From assembly GCF_011694515.1 (NCBI RefSeq), contig NZ_CP050192.1, forward strand, positions 2,539,301 to 2,603,300: a DNA stretch of 64,000 bases, read 5' to 3'. Of the stretch, positions 42,033-51,700 are shown piece by piece; position 1 is the stretch's first letter, and each line of letters begins with the position of its first letter. The notes beneath the pieces are model-generated. The model did not search any database and was not told where the DNA came from. It worked only from the letters and a program-made list of their open reading frames with translations. This stretch comes from Mycobacterium sp. DL592. GTDB lineage: Bacteria > Actinomycetota > Actinomycetes > Mycobacteriales > Mycobacteriaceae. Both the position numbers and the translations under genes were made by a program.

Positions 42033-43313
42033 CTACGTCAGGTAGCGGTAGGCCGGTGAGCCCGGCTCCAGCGCTTCGACATGCAGACCCGAGACGCTCA
42101 TCCGTTCGCGCAGGCCCTCGAGCCCGGCCGCCGAGCCCAACTCGATGCCGACCAGCGCCTCGCCGGTCTCCCGGTTGTTGCGCTTGACGTACTCGAACAG
42201 GGTGATGTCGTCGTTGGGCCCGAGGACCTCGTCGAGGAAGCGGCGCAGCGCGCCCGGCTCCTGCGGGAAGTCCACCAGGAAGTAGTGCTTGAGGCCCAGG
42301 TGGACTAGCGAGCGTTCGAGCACCTCGCCGTAGCGTGACACGTCGTTGTTGCCGCCCGAGATAAGGCACACCACCGTGGAGCCGGGCGTCACGTCGGCCT
42401 CCAGCAGGCCGGCCACCGACAGGGCACCGGCGGGCTCGGCGATGATGCCTTCGTTCTGGTACAGCTCGAGCATTGCGGTGCACACCGCGCCTTCGTCGAC
42501 CGCGGCCACCGACACCATGTCGCCGGCCGTCGCCAGCGCCCGGTAGGTCAGCGCTCCGGCGCGCTTGACCGCCGCGCCGTCGACGAACTGATCGACGTGA
42601 TCGAGGTCCACCGGCTCACCTGCGGCCAGTGCGGCCATCATCGACGGCGCCCCGGCGGGCTCGATGCCCAGCACCGAGGTGTTGGTGGTGCGCTCGGCCA
42701 GGTAGGTGGTGATGCCGGCGATGCAGCCACCGCCACCGACGGGAACCACGACCAGGTCGGGCTCGGAGTCCAGTTGGTCGAGGATCTCGACGGCGATGGT
42801 GCCCTGGCCGGCCATGGTGCGCGGGTCGTCATAGGGCGGCACCAGCGTCGCGCCGGTGCGGGCGACGTCGTCGAACGCTGCGGCGGCGGCCAGGTCGTAG
42901 GTGGCGCCGCCGACGATGAGCTCGATGAACTCGCCGCCGTGGTAGCGGATGCGGTCACGCTTCTGCTTCGGTGTCTTGCCGGGCACGTACACCCGGCCGT
43001 GCACCCCCATCGAACGGCAGGCCAGCGCGAAACCCTGTGCATGGTTGCCTGCCGAAGCGCACACCACACCCGCGGCGAGCTCATCCTCGGAGAGCTGCAT
43101 CAGCAGGTTGTAGGCGCCGCGCAGCTTGTAGGAGCGCACCACCTGTAGGTCCTCGCGTTTGAGGTACACCTCGGCGCCGGTGGCGGCCGACAGCCGGTCA
43201 CTGTGCTGCAGCGGGCTGGTGGAGACCACGCCGGAAATTCGCCGGGCAGCCTCGTCGATGTCAGCCGCGGTCAGCGGTCCCGACAATCGGCTCTGGCTCA
43301 GTTCGGCGGTCAC
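42033..43313 (-). CDS. ilvA: Threonine ammonia-lyase (biosynthetic threonine deaminase)
   Basis: IlvA deaminates threonine to 2-oxobutanoate, the first step to isoleucine. The 426-residue fold-type-II PLP protein has the lysine motif VRSYKLRGAYN, ASAGNHAQGFA and the phosphate-binding VPVGGGGCIAG. A single ACT-like C-terminal segment follows (FPQEPGALRRFLDEVLGP, ITLFEYVKRNNRETGEALVG). This is the one-ACT form; isoleucine feedback is likely but not certain. The start is GTG. It runs convergently to treZ with one base between. Confidence 0.94.
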   Translation of the reverse strand: MTAELSQSRLSGPLTAADIDEAARRISGVVSTSPLQHSDRLSAATGAEVYLKREDLQVVRSYKLRGAYNLLMQLSEDELAAGVVCASAGNHAQGFALACRSMGVHGRVYVPGKTPKQKRDRIRYHGGEFIELIVGGATYDLAAAAAFDDVARTGATLVPPYDDPRTMAGQGTIAVEILDQLDSEPDLVVVPVGGGGCIAGITTYLAERTTNTSVLGIEPAGAPSMMAALAAGEPVDLDHVDQFVDGAAVKRAGALTYRALATAGDMVSVAAVDEGAVCTAMLELYQNEGIIAEPAGALSVAGLLEADVTPGSTVVCLISGGNNDVSRYGEVLERSLVHLGLKHYFLVDFPQEPGALRRFLDEVLGPNDDITLFEYVKRNNRETGEALVGIELGSAAGLEGLRERMSVSGLHVEALEPGSPAYRYLT

Positions 43314-43371
43314 CGAACAATGGTCCCACCAACCCCGCTAAATCAGTGAATCGGGGCGAGCCCGAAGCTGG

Positions 43372-44049
43372 TCAGGCCGGGTTGAGCAGTCTGGACTCGA
43401 ACAGCATCGAATCCTTCATACGATGCAGACCCTTCGCGGCTGCCAGCACACCGAGATCGGCCAGCGGCTCGACGATGATGACCGTCATATAGGCCGCGCC
43501 GAAGGTCGCGATGCTCGCCACGGTCTGGCCGCTGAATCCTTCGCCGTAGAGCGCCCAGAACGCCACCCACGACACGATGCCGGCCTGGTAGGTGGTCGAC
43601 AAGGCGAGTGCCTGGCGGTACTTCAGCTGCACGTAGGGCGTGTGCGGCGCGATGACGCGCGTGGCCACCAGGTGCAGGGCGAACAACGGCACCAGCAGCG
43701 TGGTGACGTTCATGCCGTACTGCGGCAGGTCGAACGGAGCGAAGAACAGCCCCTGCAGCAGCAGGCCCGCGGCCAATCCGATCGCCGCCGGCGCCATCCC
43801 GAACAGCAGGAACAGAGTCGAACCCAGGATCAGGTGCACTTCGGAGACCCCGACCGGATAGTGCGGAAACACCTGGAAGAAGGTGAACACCAGCGCCGTG
43901 GTCGCCGCACTGCGCAGCAGCAGGGCGCCGACGCCGCGCTCTTTGATCAGCTGCCAGGCCGTGTAGGCGCTGTACGCACCGACGCCGCCGGCACTGACAT
44001 AGCTCAAGATGATCTTCGGGCCTTCGACAATCCCCGGCTCGATATGCAT
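43372..44049 (-). CDS. cbiM: CbiM-like cobalt transporter membrane component (orphan)
   Basis: A 225-residue integral membrane protein with about six segments, starting MHIEPGIVEGPKIILSY. The early Met-His of CbiM/NikM S-components coordinates the metal. The partner genes cbiN, cbiQ and cbiO, which encode the rest of the ECF transporter, are not adjacent: ilvA lies directly downstream. A cobalamin riboswitch precedes it, so import of cobalt (or a related B12 precursor role) under B12 repression is the natural reading. I chose the ATG of MHIEPG; the longer frame upstream reads toward the riboswitch. Confidence 0.82.
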   Translation of the reverse strand: MHIEPGIVEGPKIILSYVSAGGVGAYSAYTAWQLIKERGVGALLLRSAATTALVFTFFQVFPHYPVGVSEVHLILGSTLFLLFGMAPAAIGLAAGLLLQGLFFAPFDLPQYGMNVTTLLVPLFALHLVATRVIAPHTPYVQLKYRQALALSTTYQAGIVSWVAFWALYGEGFSGQTVASIATFGAAYMTVIIVEPLADLGVLAAAKGLHRMKDSMLFESRLLNPA

Positions 44050-44119
44050 GGATGATCCCTTCGCGACGCAGCAATGGCCATCGCCCGATTCCACGGGGCG
44101 ATGCCCGCCGGGTGCGGCG

Positions 44120-44310
44120 CACCCGGCACAGCTGGCAGGTCTTCGGACTCACAGGCGCGCATCGTGACGATGCATCTACTGGCCGTCGCTTCCCGGCCGC
44201 ATGACTGCTGCGGGCCAGTGCCGATGACGGCGGTCGTTCCTGCATACCGCTGCGGGACAGTCCCGGATTCACACCGGGTTCCCTCTCACGACGCGCCACC
44301 TGCACACATC
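44120..44310 (-). ncRNA. Cobalamin riboswitch
   Basis: On the - strand the conserved elements appear in order: GCAGGTGGCGCG, then GAGAGGGAACCCGGTGTGAA, TCCGGGACTGTCCCGCAGCGGTA, a variable middle, and the B12-box GAGTCCGAAGACCTGCCAGC (44150-44131). The array ends about 70 bases before the cbiM ATG. It occupies most of the 353-base gap between cbiM and the divergent TetR gene. No clear terminator follows, so translational control is possible. The 5' boundary is approximate. Confidence 0.92.
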
Positions 44311-44387
44311 GCTCGATTCCGCGACGAATCCGCCACGGAAAACCATCTGCGCGGTGGACATTACCTTTCGTGCGCGCGCTCGACGAT

Positions 44388-44402
44388 GTAAGACTTGTCA
44401 AC
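44388..44402. promoter_or_regulatory. Candidate TetR operator 1 (degenerate)
   Basis: GTAAGACTTGTCAAC abuts the regulator's ATG. Its right half TTGTCAAC matches the right half of two better palindromes further downstream. Its left half is degenerate. A TAAGAC box overlaps it, so binding here would block the regulator's own transcription. Confidence 0.5.
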
Positions 44403-45014
44403 ATGGCGACCGCGTCGTACCACCATGGCAACCTGCGCCAAGCGCTGCTCGAGCACGGCGTCGAACTGGCCCGCACCGGCGGCCCGGATGCGGTGGTGCT
44501 GCGTGACGTGCAGCGGCTGGCAGGGGTCAGCAACTCGGCGGCCTACCGGCATTACGCCGACCGCCACGCCCTGCTGGCCGCGGTGCAGGTCTACGGGATG
44601 GGCCAGCTCGGTGACGCGATGCTGGAATCGCTTGCCGCCGTTCCCAACCGGGGACCGCGGGATCGCCGCGCGCTGGCCCGCTTCCGCGCCACCGGGCAGG
44701 CCTACATCGATTTCGCGCTGGCCGAGCCGGGCCTGTTTCGTACCGCGTTCGCTCCCGAGGGACCCCATCCGAGCAACGAGGCCGTGCAGCCGGGGCGGCA
44801 TCCGTATCAGATTCTCAGCGCCTGCGTCGACGATCTTGTCACCGCCGGCGTACTCACGGCGAGCCGTCGCGATGGCGTGGATGAAGCGGCGTGGGCCGCG
44901 GTGCACGGCCTGGCCACGTTGTTCCTGGACGGACCGCTCGCCCAGGCAGATGCCCAGCGCAAGCAGCTGATCGCCGATCGCCTGTTCGACCTCATCGGCG
45001 AAGGAATCCGTTAG
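44403..45014 (+). CDS. TetR-family regulator of an adjacent MFS pump
   Basis: A 203-residue regulator. The N-terminal helix-turn-helix is YHHGNLRQALLEHGVELAR followed by VVLRDVQRLAGVSNSAAYRHYADR (about residues 6-50). A WHG-like C-terminal domain follows (FALAEPGLFRTAF, AAWAAVHGLATLFLDGPLA). I chose ATG 44403; a GTG at 44370 would begin upstream of the operator half-site. Three related GTCAAC-type sites flank it, two of them before the downstream MFS gene. It probably represses itself and that pump. Confidence 0.85.
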   Translation: MATASYHHGNLRQALLEHGVELARTGGPDAVVLRDVQRLAGVSNSAAYRHYADRHALLAAVQVYGMGQLGDAMLESLAAVPNRGPRDRRALARFRATGQAYIDFALAEPGLFRTAFAPEGPHPSNEAVQPGRHPYQILSACVDDLVTAGVLTASRRDGVDEAAWAAVHGLATLFLDGPLAQADAQRKQLIADRLFDLIGEGIR

Positions 45015-45025
45015 ACCCCCACATG

Positions 45026-45040
45026 TTGACAGTGTCAACT
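45026..45040. promoter_or_regulatory. Candidate TetR operator 2
   Basis: GTTGACAGTGTCAAC is a perfect inverted repeat of six-base arms around a three-base centre. It lies in the 78-base gap between the regulator and the MFS gene. Confidence 0.7.
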
Positions 45041-45061
45041 TGAGCTGCCATGCTTGCCGAT

Positions 45062-45076
45062 GTTAACGCTGTCAAC
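45062..45076. promoter_or_regulatory. Candidate TetR operator 3
   Basis: GTTAACGCTGTCAAC matches operator 2 at most positions and sits 36 bases after it. That is between three and four helical turns, and it is 16 bases before the MFS start. Two sites in one gap suggest cooperative control of the pump. Confidence 0.65.
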
Positions 45077-45092
45077 ATGAAAGTCGGCGCTC

Positions 45093-46658
45093 ATGACCAC
45101 TGGCACCGCCCCCCGGACCTACGGCACCGGGGCGCACGCCGCACCACCGCGCATCCGGCCAATCGCGATCCTCGCCGTCGTCCTCATCGCGGCCCTGGCC
45201 ATCAACGTGGAAACAACGATCGTCAATGTCGCTCTGCCCACCCTGAATTCGGCACTGAACGCCTCCACCCGCGGACTGCAATGGATAGTCGACGCCTACA
45301 ACCTGGCCTTCGCCGCACTCGTACTGGCCGGCGGCACCGTCGGTGACAAGTTCGGCCGCCGCGGGACGCTGATCGCCGGACTGGTCCTGTTCGCGATCAG
45401 CAGCGTGGGCGCCGCCCTGTGCTCCACCACCGGCGAACTGATCGTCATGCGCCTGGTAATGGGCATCGCCTCAGCGCTCATCTACCCCACCACGCTGGCC
45501 ATCATCACCGACACCTTCCGCGACCCGCGCCACCGGGCGGCCGCCATCGGCGTCTGGGGTGCCGTCACCGGACTGGGCGTGGCCATCGGCCCCATCATGG
45601 GCGGTGCACTACTGGAGGCGTTCTGGTGGGGCAGCCTGTTTTTAGCCTTGGCGCCCATCGCACTGCTGGCCGCACTGGCCGCACCGTTCGTCATCCCCGC
45701 CTCGGCACGGGATCAGCACTCGCGGGTGGACCGCGGCGGGCTGGTGCTCTCGGTCGTGATGCTCGGCGCCCTCGTCTACACGATCATCGAGGCCCCGTCG
45801 CACGGATGGTCAAGCGCCCAGACACTGATCGGGTTCGGCGGCGCCCTTGCCGCCGCGGTCAGCTTCGCCTGGTGGGAGCGCAGGCACCCCGACCCGCTCA
45901 TTGACGTCACGCTGTTCACCAACCTGCGCTTCAGCGCGGCCAGTGGCGCAGTCACCGTGGCCTTCTTCGCACTGTTCGGGTTCATCTTCATCATCACCCA
46001 GTTCATGCAGTTGCTCCAGGGCAACAGCCCCCTGGAGACCGGCGTACGGATCCTGCCGGTCGCGCTGTCGATCGCCATCGGCTCGGTACTCGGAACCCAA
46101 CTCGCGGCGCGCACAGTAGGCACCAAAGCCGTTGTCTTCGTGGGACTTCTGATGATGTCGGCATCGTTCGCCTGGATAGCGACCAGCGACCTCGGAGTGA
46201 CCTACCCGATCATGGCCGCGCAGATGGTGCTGCTCGGCGGCGGTCTCGGGCTCACCAGCGCACCGGCGACCGACTCGATCATGGGGGTGGTGCGCCCCGA
46301 GCAGGCCGGCGCCGGCTCGGCGGTGAACGACGCCACCCGCCAGGTCGGCGGCACCCTCGGTGTCGCCGTGATCGGCAGCGTCTTCTCCACGATCTACATT
46401 CGGCACCTCGCCGACAGCCAGGTGTTGCAGGCCATGCCCTCGGCGGCGCAGTCCACCGCCAAAGAGGGCCTGGCCCAAGGACTTGCGGTGGCAGGCCAGT
46501 CGCCCCCACCCTTCACCGATGCAGTGCGCAGTGCGGTGGAGAACGCCTTCCTGTCCGGGATGCAGGCCGGCTGCCTGACCGCCGCCGCGGTGTGCGCCGG
46601 CGGAGCCCTGTTCGCGCTGGCCGTACTTCCCTCGCGTCCCGCGGTGGTGCGGCCGTGA
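45093..46658 (+). CDS. MFS drug-efflux transporter, DHA2 (14-TM) type
   Basis: A 521-residue polytopic protein with about fourteen hydrophobic segments. Early motifs are INVETTIVNVALPTLNSAL and the loop motif GDKFGRR, and motif C appears as VWGAVTGLGVAIGPIMGG, all typical of EmrB/QacA-type proton antiporters. The TetR regulator upstream and paired operators fit an inducible efflux pump. Substrates cannot be read. GAAAG lies about ten bases before the ATG. The stop overlaps a GTG that opens a short dehydrogenase remnant. Confidence 0.9.
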   Translation: MTTGTAPRTYGTGAHAAPPRIRPIAILAVVLIAALAINVETTIVNVALPTLNSALNASTRGLQWIVDAYNLAFAALVLAGGTVGDKFGRRGTLIAGLVLFAISSVGAALCSTTGELIVMRLVMGIASALIYPTTLAIITDTFRDPRHRAAAIGVWGAVTGLGVAIGPIMGGALLEAFWWGSLFLALAPIALLAALAAPFVIPASARDQHSRVDRGGLVLSVVMLGALVYTIIEAPSHGWSSAQTLIGFGGALAAAVSFAWWERRHPDPLIDVTLFTNLRFSAASGAVTVAFFALFGFIFIITQFMQLLQGNSPLETGVRILPVALSIAIGSVLGTQLAARTVGTKAVVFVGLLMMSASFAWIATSDLGVTYPIMAAQMVLLGGGLGLTSAPATDSIMGVVRPEQAGAGSAVNDATRQVGGTLGVAVIGSVFSTIYIRHLADSQVLQAMPSAAQSTAKEGLAQGLAVAGQSPPPFTDAVRSAVENAFLSGMQAGCLTAAAVCAGGALFALAVLPSRPAVVRP

Positions 46659-46744
46659 GTTCTCTCGAGCGCTACGGACCCTGGGCACTGATCACGGTGA
46701 TGGCCGGCATGCGGCGCGACCAGATTTCGGGTGTCCGAAACTAA
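46655..46744 (+). pseudogene. Remnant of a short-chain dehydrogenase N-terminus
   Basis: A 29-codon frame starts at GTG in a GTGA overlap with the MFS stop. It reads VSSLERYGPWALIT and then diverges to VMAGMRRDQISGVRN before TAA. The first part resembles the N-terminal RYGPWALITGAS of short-chain dehydrogenases just before the glycine-rich NAD loop. The glycine loop and everything after it are missing. Deletion of an MFS-linked dehydrogenase is the simplest explanation, but the match is short. Confidence 0.45.
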
Positions 46745-46767
46745 AGATACGGGGTACCCTCAAAGGT

Positions 46768-46998
46768 ATGACGAGTGTTGAACAAGTGCGTTCGGCCCTC
46801 ACCTCGCCCGAATCTCGCGTGTGCATCGCCGGAGTGCCGTGGCCGCTGTACAAGCTGGTCGCCGTGGGTGCCGGACTTCTCGTACTCGCCGTCGTCGGCG
46901 CAGTGACCACCAGCGCAGCACCGGCTGTCCTCACCGCCGCCGCGGTCGCCACCGTCATCTGGCTGACGTTCGGCGCGCGGCGTCACCCGCGGACCTAG
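46768..46998 (+). CDS. Small membrane protein of unknown function
   Basis: A 76-residue protein with a short polar N-terminus, two hydrophobic helices (about residues 28-46 and 48-68) and a basic C-terminal tail (FGARRHPRT). I do not recognise a family. A TACCCT box seven bases before ATG suggests a leaderless transcript. Its stop shares a CTAG with the convergent SRPBCC gene. Confidence 0.65.
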   Translation: MTSVEQVRSALTSPESRVCIAGVPWPLYKLVAVGAGLLVLAVVGAVTTSAAPAVLTAAAVATVIWLTFGARRHPRT

Positions 46999-47408
46999 CG
47001 CTCCAGGATTCGCTTCAGCGTCGCCAGATCGGCCGTAATCGCCGCGGCATCCTGCAGGAAATCGTCGTCGGACATCCCCGGCCTGCGCCGAAGGGTGAAG
47101 ACGACCTCGCACCACTCATCGCCGGCCGGCACCACCCGCAGCGGATTGAACACCGGCTCCCCCGACGGCAGCGTGACCACGTGGTCGAGCACACCGAGGT
47201 CGTTGGCCGGGGTGAACTCGATGGTGATCTCACCCATCGGTGACTGCGCCACCCACGTGTCGCCGACCCTGGTCAACGTGCCCCGCGACAGGCCCGCCGC
47301 CCATTCCGGCAGATGCGCCGGATCGGCGGCATAGCGGTAGACGTCGGCCGCCGATCGATTGATCCACGCGCTGATATGGCGGGACTCGCTCGCTGTGTCA
47401 TCGTCCAT
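46995..47408 (-). CDS. SRPBCC (START/Bet v1-like) superfamily protein
   Basis: A 137-residue protein with the opening typical of polyketide-cyclase/START-like folds (INRSAADVYRYAADPAHLPEWAAGL), followed by alternating strand-like segments and a C-terminal helix (AAAITADLATLKRILER). These proteins bind hydrophobic ligands in an internal cavity; the ligand here is unknown. I chose ATG 47408; the longer frame to 47516 overlaps the divergent MFS gene. Confidence 0.75.
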   Translation of the reverse strand: MDDDTASESRHISAWINRSAADVYRYAADPAHLPEWAAGLSRGTLTRVGDTWVAQSPMGEITIEFTPANDLGVLDHVVTLPSGEPVFNPLRVVPAGDEWCEVVFTLRRRPGMSDDDFLQDAAAITADLATLKRILER

Positions 47409-47470
47409 CACCCCATCCTGCGCCAAGATCTCCGCTGGACAAACAGCCCGCACGTCACGAGAATTTGCCG

Positions 47471-48748
47471 GTGCATACGGGGGCGCCGGGGACACTGCGG
47501 CGAGTAGCGCTGGCAAGCTACGTCGGCTCAGCCATCGAGTTCTACGACTTCTTCATCTACGGCACCGCCGCCGCACTCGTGTTCCCGACTGTGTTCTTTC
47601 CCCACCTGGGCCACGTGATGGGGATCGTCGCCTCGTTGGGAACGTTTGCCTCGGCGTTCGTGTCCCGCCCGATCGGTGCGGTGGTATTCGGTCATTTCGG
47701 CGACCGCATCGGCCGCCAGCGTACGTTGGTCGTCACCCTGCTGGTGATGGGCGTGTCGACCGTCGGGGTGGGACTCATCCCCAGCACGGCGACGATCGGT
47801 ATCGCGGCCCCGCTGCTGCTGACGTTCCTGCGGGTTCTACAGGGTTTCGCCGTCGGCGGCGAGTGGGCCGGTTCGGCGCTGCTCAGCGCCGAGTACGCGC
47901 CGCCGCGACAGCGCGGCCGCTACGGGATGTTCACCCAGATGGGGTTCGGCACGGCGCTGGTCCTGGCGAATCTGGTCTTCCTCGTCGTCTACCTGACGTG
48001 GGGCCAGACCAGCTCGGCGTTTCTGGAGTGGGCCTGGCGGCTGCCGTTCCTGCTCAGTGCCGTCTTGATCGTCACCGCCCTGGTGGTGCGGATGAGCGTC
48101 AAGGAGACGCCTGTCTTCGCCTCGGCGACAACCACCACCCACGCCGAGACGCCCGTCGCCGCCCTCGTCCGCGACCAGGGCCGTCAGCTCCTGCTCGCGG
48201 CGGGCGCCATGGTCGGCGTGCTCGGTCTGGTGTACGAAACCGGGACGTTCTTCACCCACTACGCCACCGCGCACCTGGGGTTCTCGACGGATTTCGTGCT
48301 GCTGGTCGGTGTCGTCGGAGGTGTGTGCACGGTGGCGTTCGTCGCCGCCTCGGCGATCCTCAGCGACACCTACGGCCGACGGCTGCCGATGACGGTCGGC
48401 TATGTGCTGGCCGTGCCCTGGTCGCTGGTCGTCTTCCCATTGATCGAGACCCGCAACCACCTGCTGTTCGCCGTCGCCATCATCGTGACCTACGCGATCA
48501 TCGGTATCGCGATGGGCCCGCTGGCGTCGTTCATCCCAGAGACCTTCGCCCTCGCCTACCGCTACACCGGTGCAGGTCTGGCGCACAACATCGGCGGCAT
48601 CATCGGCGGCGGTGTGCCCCCGGTGATCTCGGAGTACCTCCTCGACAGCTACGGCAGCTGGAGTATCGCGGTGATGCTCGCCGGCCTGGCGCTGACCAGT
48701 CTGGTGTGCGTGCGGCTGCTGAAGGAGACGGCCGAACCGGGCGCTTAG
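47471..48748 (+). CDS. MFS transporter, metabolite:proton symporter (MHS) type
   Basis: A 425-residue polytopic protein with the MHS-subfamily opening [24 protein letters not shown]. The loop motif [13 protein letters not shown] and [20 protein letters not shown] are also present. Relatives such as ShiA, ProP and KgtP import organic acids or osmolytes; the substrate cannot be assigned. I prefer GTG 47471 because GAGAA lies eight bases upstream; TTG 47465 is an alternative. It overlaps the convergent dnaE1 stop by four bases. Confidence 0.88.
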   Translation: MHTGAPGTLRRVALASYVGSAIEFYDFFIYGTAAALVFPTVFFPHLGHVMGIVASLGTFASAFVSRPIGAVVFGHFGDRIGRQRTLVVTLLVMGVSTVGVGLIPSTATIGIAAPLLLTFLRVLQGFAVGGEWAGSALLSAEYAPPRQRGRYGMFTQMGFGTALVLANLVFLVVYLTWGQTSSAFLEWAWRLPFLLSAVLIVTALVVRMSVKETPVFASATTTTHAETPVAALVRDQGRQLLLAAGAMVGVLGLVYETGTFFTHYATAHLGFSTDFVLLVGVVGGVCTVAFVAASAILSDTYGRRLPMTVGYVLAVPWSLVVFPLIETRNHLLFAVAIIVTYAIIGIAMGPLASFIPETFALAYRYTGAGLAHNIGGIIGGGVPPVISEYLLDSYGSWSIAVMLAGLALTSLVCVRLLKETAEPGA

Positions 48749-51700
48749 CCGCCCAGGCAGCCGGGGCCCAGCAGCGCTTTGAGGTCCCCCATCAGCGCCG
48801 AGGACGGGGTGACGCGCAGCGACTGGTCGAGTTCCAGCGTGGTGATCCGATCACCGCTGATCAGTCGCAGATGCACCTGCGACGTACCGGGGTGACGCGC
48901 CAGTACCTGCTTGAGCGCGGTCACCTTGTCGATGGTGCACTGCCGGGTGGGCAGGCTCACCGCCAGTGGCCGGTCGATCTGGGCAGTCGAAAAGTCCGGT
49001 ACCACAAGCTCGTTCGCGATCAGCGAGATGCGGTCGTCCTGGATACGGACCTTGGCGCCGACCAGGACCACTGCGTCGTCGGCGATCTCGGCACCGAACA
49101 TCGAGTACGTCTGCGGGAAGAACATCACCTCGATACCACCGGTGAGGTCTTCCAACTGGGCTGACGCCCAGGGCATCCCGTTCTTGTTCACCCGCCGGTT
49201 CACCCCGGCGAGGATGCCGCCGACCCGCACCTGGGTGTCGTTGGCGATGTCACCGTCGAGAATGGCCGGGATCTGGGTGTCGACCTGCATGGCCAACAGG
49301 TGGGCGACCCCGTTGAGCGGATGGCCGGACACATACAGGCCGAGCATCTCCCGCTCGAGGGCGAGCTTGTGCTTGTCGTCCCACTCGTCGTCAGGCACCC
49401 GGATGGTGAACGCCGACTCTCCGGTGGCGGTGTCGTCACCTCCGCCGAACAGGTCGAACTGGCCCATCGCCTCGGCCTTCTTGGTGCCCAGCACCGAGTC
49501 GACGGCGTCGGTGTGAATCAGGAACAGACCCTTGCGCGGGTGGCCCAGCGAGTCGAAAGCCCCTGCCTTGATGAGGGATTCGGTGACCTTCTTGTTGCAT
49601 GCCGCGATGTCGATCTTGCCCAGATAGTCGGAGAAGTCGGTGTACTTGCCCTTCTCGGCGCGGGTGGCCACCAGCGAGCTGACGACGTTTGCCCCGACGT
49701 TGCGGATCGCCCCGAGGCCGAACCGGATGTCGTTGCCGACCGAAGCGAAGTTCTGCACCGATTCGTTGACGTCGGGCGGCAGCACCGTGATGCCCAGGCG
49801 GCGGCAGTCCGCCAGGTAGACCGCGGCCTTGTCCTTGTCGTCGCCGACCGAGGTGAGCAGACCGGCCATGTATTCGGCCGGGAAGTTCGCCTTGAGGTAA
49901 GCGGTCCAGTAGGACACCAGCCCGTAGCCGGCGGCATGCGATTTGTTGAACGCGTAGCCGGCGAACGGAAGGATGGTGTCCCACAGCGCTTTCACCGCTT
50001 TTTCGGAGAACCCGTTGGCGGTCATGCCTTCCTTGAAGCCTTGATATTCGGCTTCGAGAACCTCGAGCTTCTTCTTGCCCATGGCTTTTCGCAGCGCGTC
50101 GGCCTTGCCCATCGAGTAGCCGGCGACCTTCTGCGCGATGAACATGATCTGCTCTTGGTAGACGATCAGACCGTAGGTCTCCGACAGGATCTCCTTGAGC
50201 GGCTCCTCCAGCTCGGGGTGGATCGGCTTGATGGCCTGCCGGTTGTTCTTGCGGTCGGCGTAGTCGTTGTGGGCGTTCATGCCCATCGGGCCGGGCCGGT
50301 ATAGCGCGAGCACGGCGACGATGTCGTTGAACTCGGTGGGCTGCATGCGCCGCAGCAGGTCCCGCATCGGGCCGCCGTCGAGCTGGAAGACACCCAGGGT
50401 GTCACCGCGGCTCAGCAGCTCGTAGGCCTTGGGGTCATCGAGCGGCAGGGCTTCCAGGTCGAGGTCGATACCGCGGTTGGCCTTGATGTTCTCGATGCAG
50501 TCGCCGATGATCGTCAGGTTCCGCAGGCCCAGGAAGTCCATCTTCAGCAGGCCGATGGCCTCGCAGGACGGGTAGTCCCAGCCCGTGATGACGGCGCCGT
50601 CCTGCGGCCGCTTCCACAGCGGGATGGCCTCGATGAGCGGCTCGGAACTCATGATGACCGCGCAGGCGTGCACGCCGGCGTTGCGGACCAGACCCTCCAG
50701 ACCGCGGGCGGTCTCGTAGATGGTGCGGACGTCGGGGTCGGTGTCGATCAGGCCCCGGACCTCGGCGGCCTCCTTGTAGCGCTCATGGTTGGGGTCGGTG
50801 ATCCCCGACAGCGGGATGTCCTTGGCCATGATCGGCGGCGGCAACGCCTTGGTGATCCGGTCGGCGATCGCGAACCCGGGCTGGCCGTAATGCACCCGCG
50901 CCGAATCCTTCAGTGCGGCCTTGGTTTTGATGGTGCCGAAGGTGATGACCTGGGCGACCCGGTCACTGCCCCACTTCTCGGCGGCGTAGCGCACCATCTC
51001 GCCGCGACGACGGTCGTCGAAGTCGATGTCGATATCGGGGGCCGACGGGCGTTCCGGGTTGAGGAAGCGTTCGAACAACAGCCCGTGCGGGATCGGGTCG
51101 ATGTTGGTGATGCCCAGCGCGTAGGCCACCAGCGACCCGGCGGCCGACCCGCGGCCCGGGCCCACCCGGATGTCGATCGACTTCGCGTAGTTGATCAGGT
51201 CGGCGACGATCAGGAAGTACGACGGGAAGCCCTTGCCGCAGATGACGCCGATCTCGAAGCTGGCCCGTTCGGTGTACTCCGGGGGCACGCCGTCCGGGAA
51301 GCGCCGCCGCAGGCCGGCCTCGACCTCATGGCGCAGCCAGGACCCCTGATCGTGGCCCTCGGGCACCGGGAAGATCGGCATCCGGTCGACCGTCGCCCAC
51401 ACGTCGGCGTAGGACTCCACGCGCTCGGCGATCAGCAGCGTCGAGTCGCACGCCTCGGGGATCTCGCCCCACAGGGCACGCATGTCGGCGGCGGACTTCA
51501 GGTAGTAGCCGTCGCCGTCGAACTTGAACCGGTTCGGGTCCGAGAGGGTCTTACCGGTCTGGATGCACAGCAGCGCTTCGTGGTTGTGCGAGGCGTCGCG
51601 GGTGACGTAGTGGCAGTCGTTGGTCGCCAGCGGGCGGATGTCCAGCTTGCGGCCGAGCTCGAGCAGGCCATCGCGGACCCGGCGCTCGATGGACAGTCCG

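Noticed and set aside
44374..45038. Open frame on the - strand overlapping the TetR gene
   Set aside because: It is antisense to a clear helix-turn-helix protein and has no motif of its own.
46659..46767. An intact gene between the MFS pump and the small membrane protein
   Set aside because: Only the 29-codon dehydrogenase-like stub is present; no complete gene fits in the gap.
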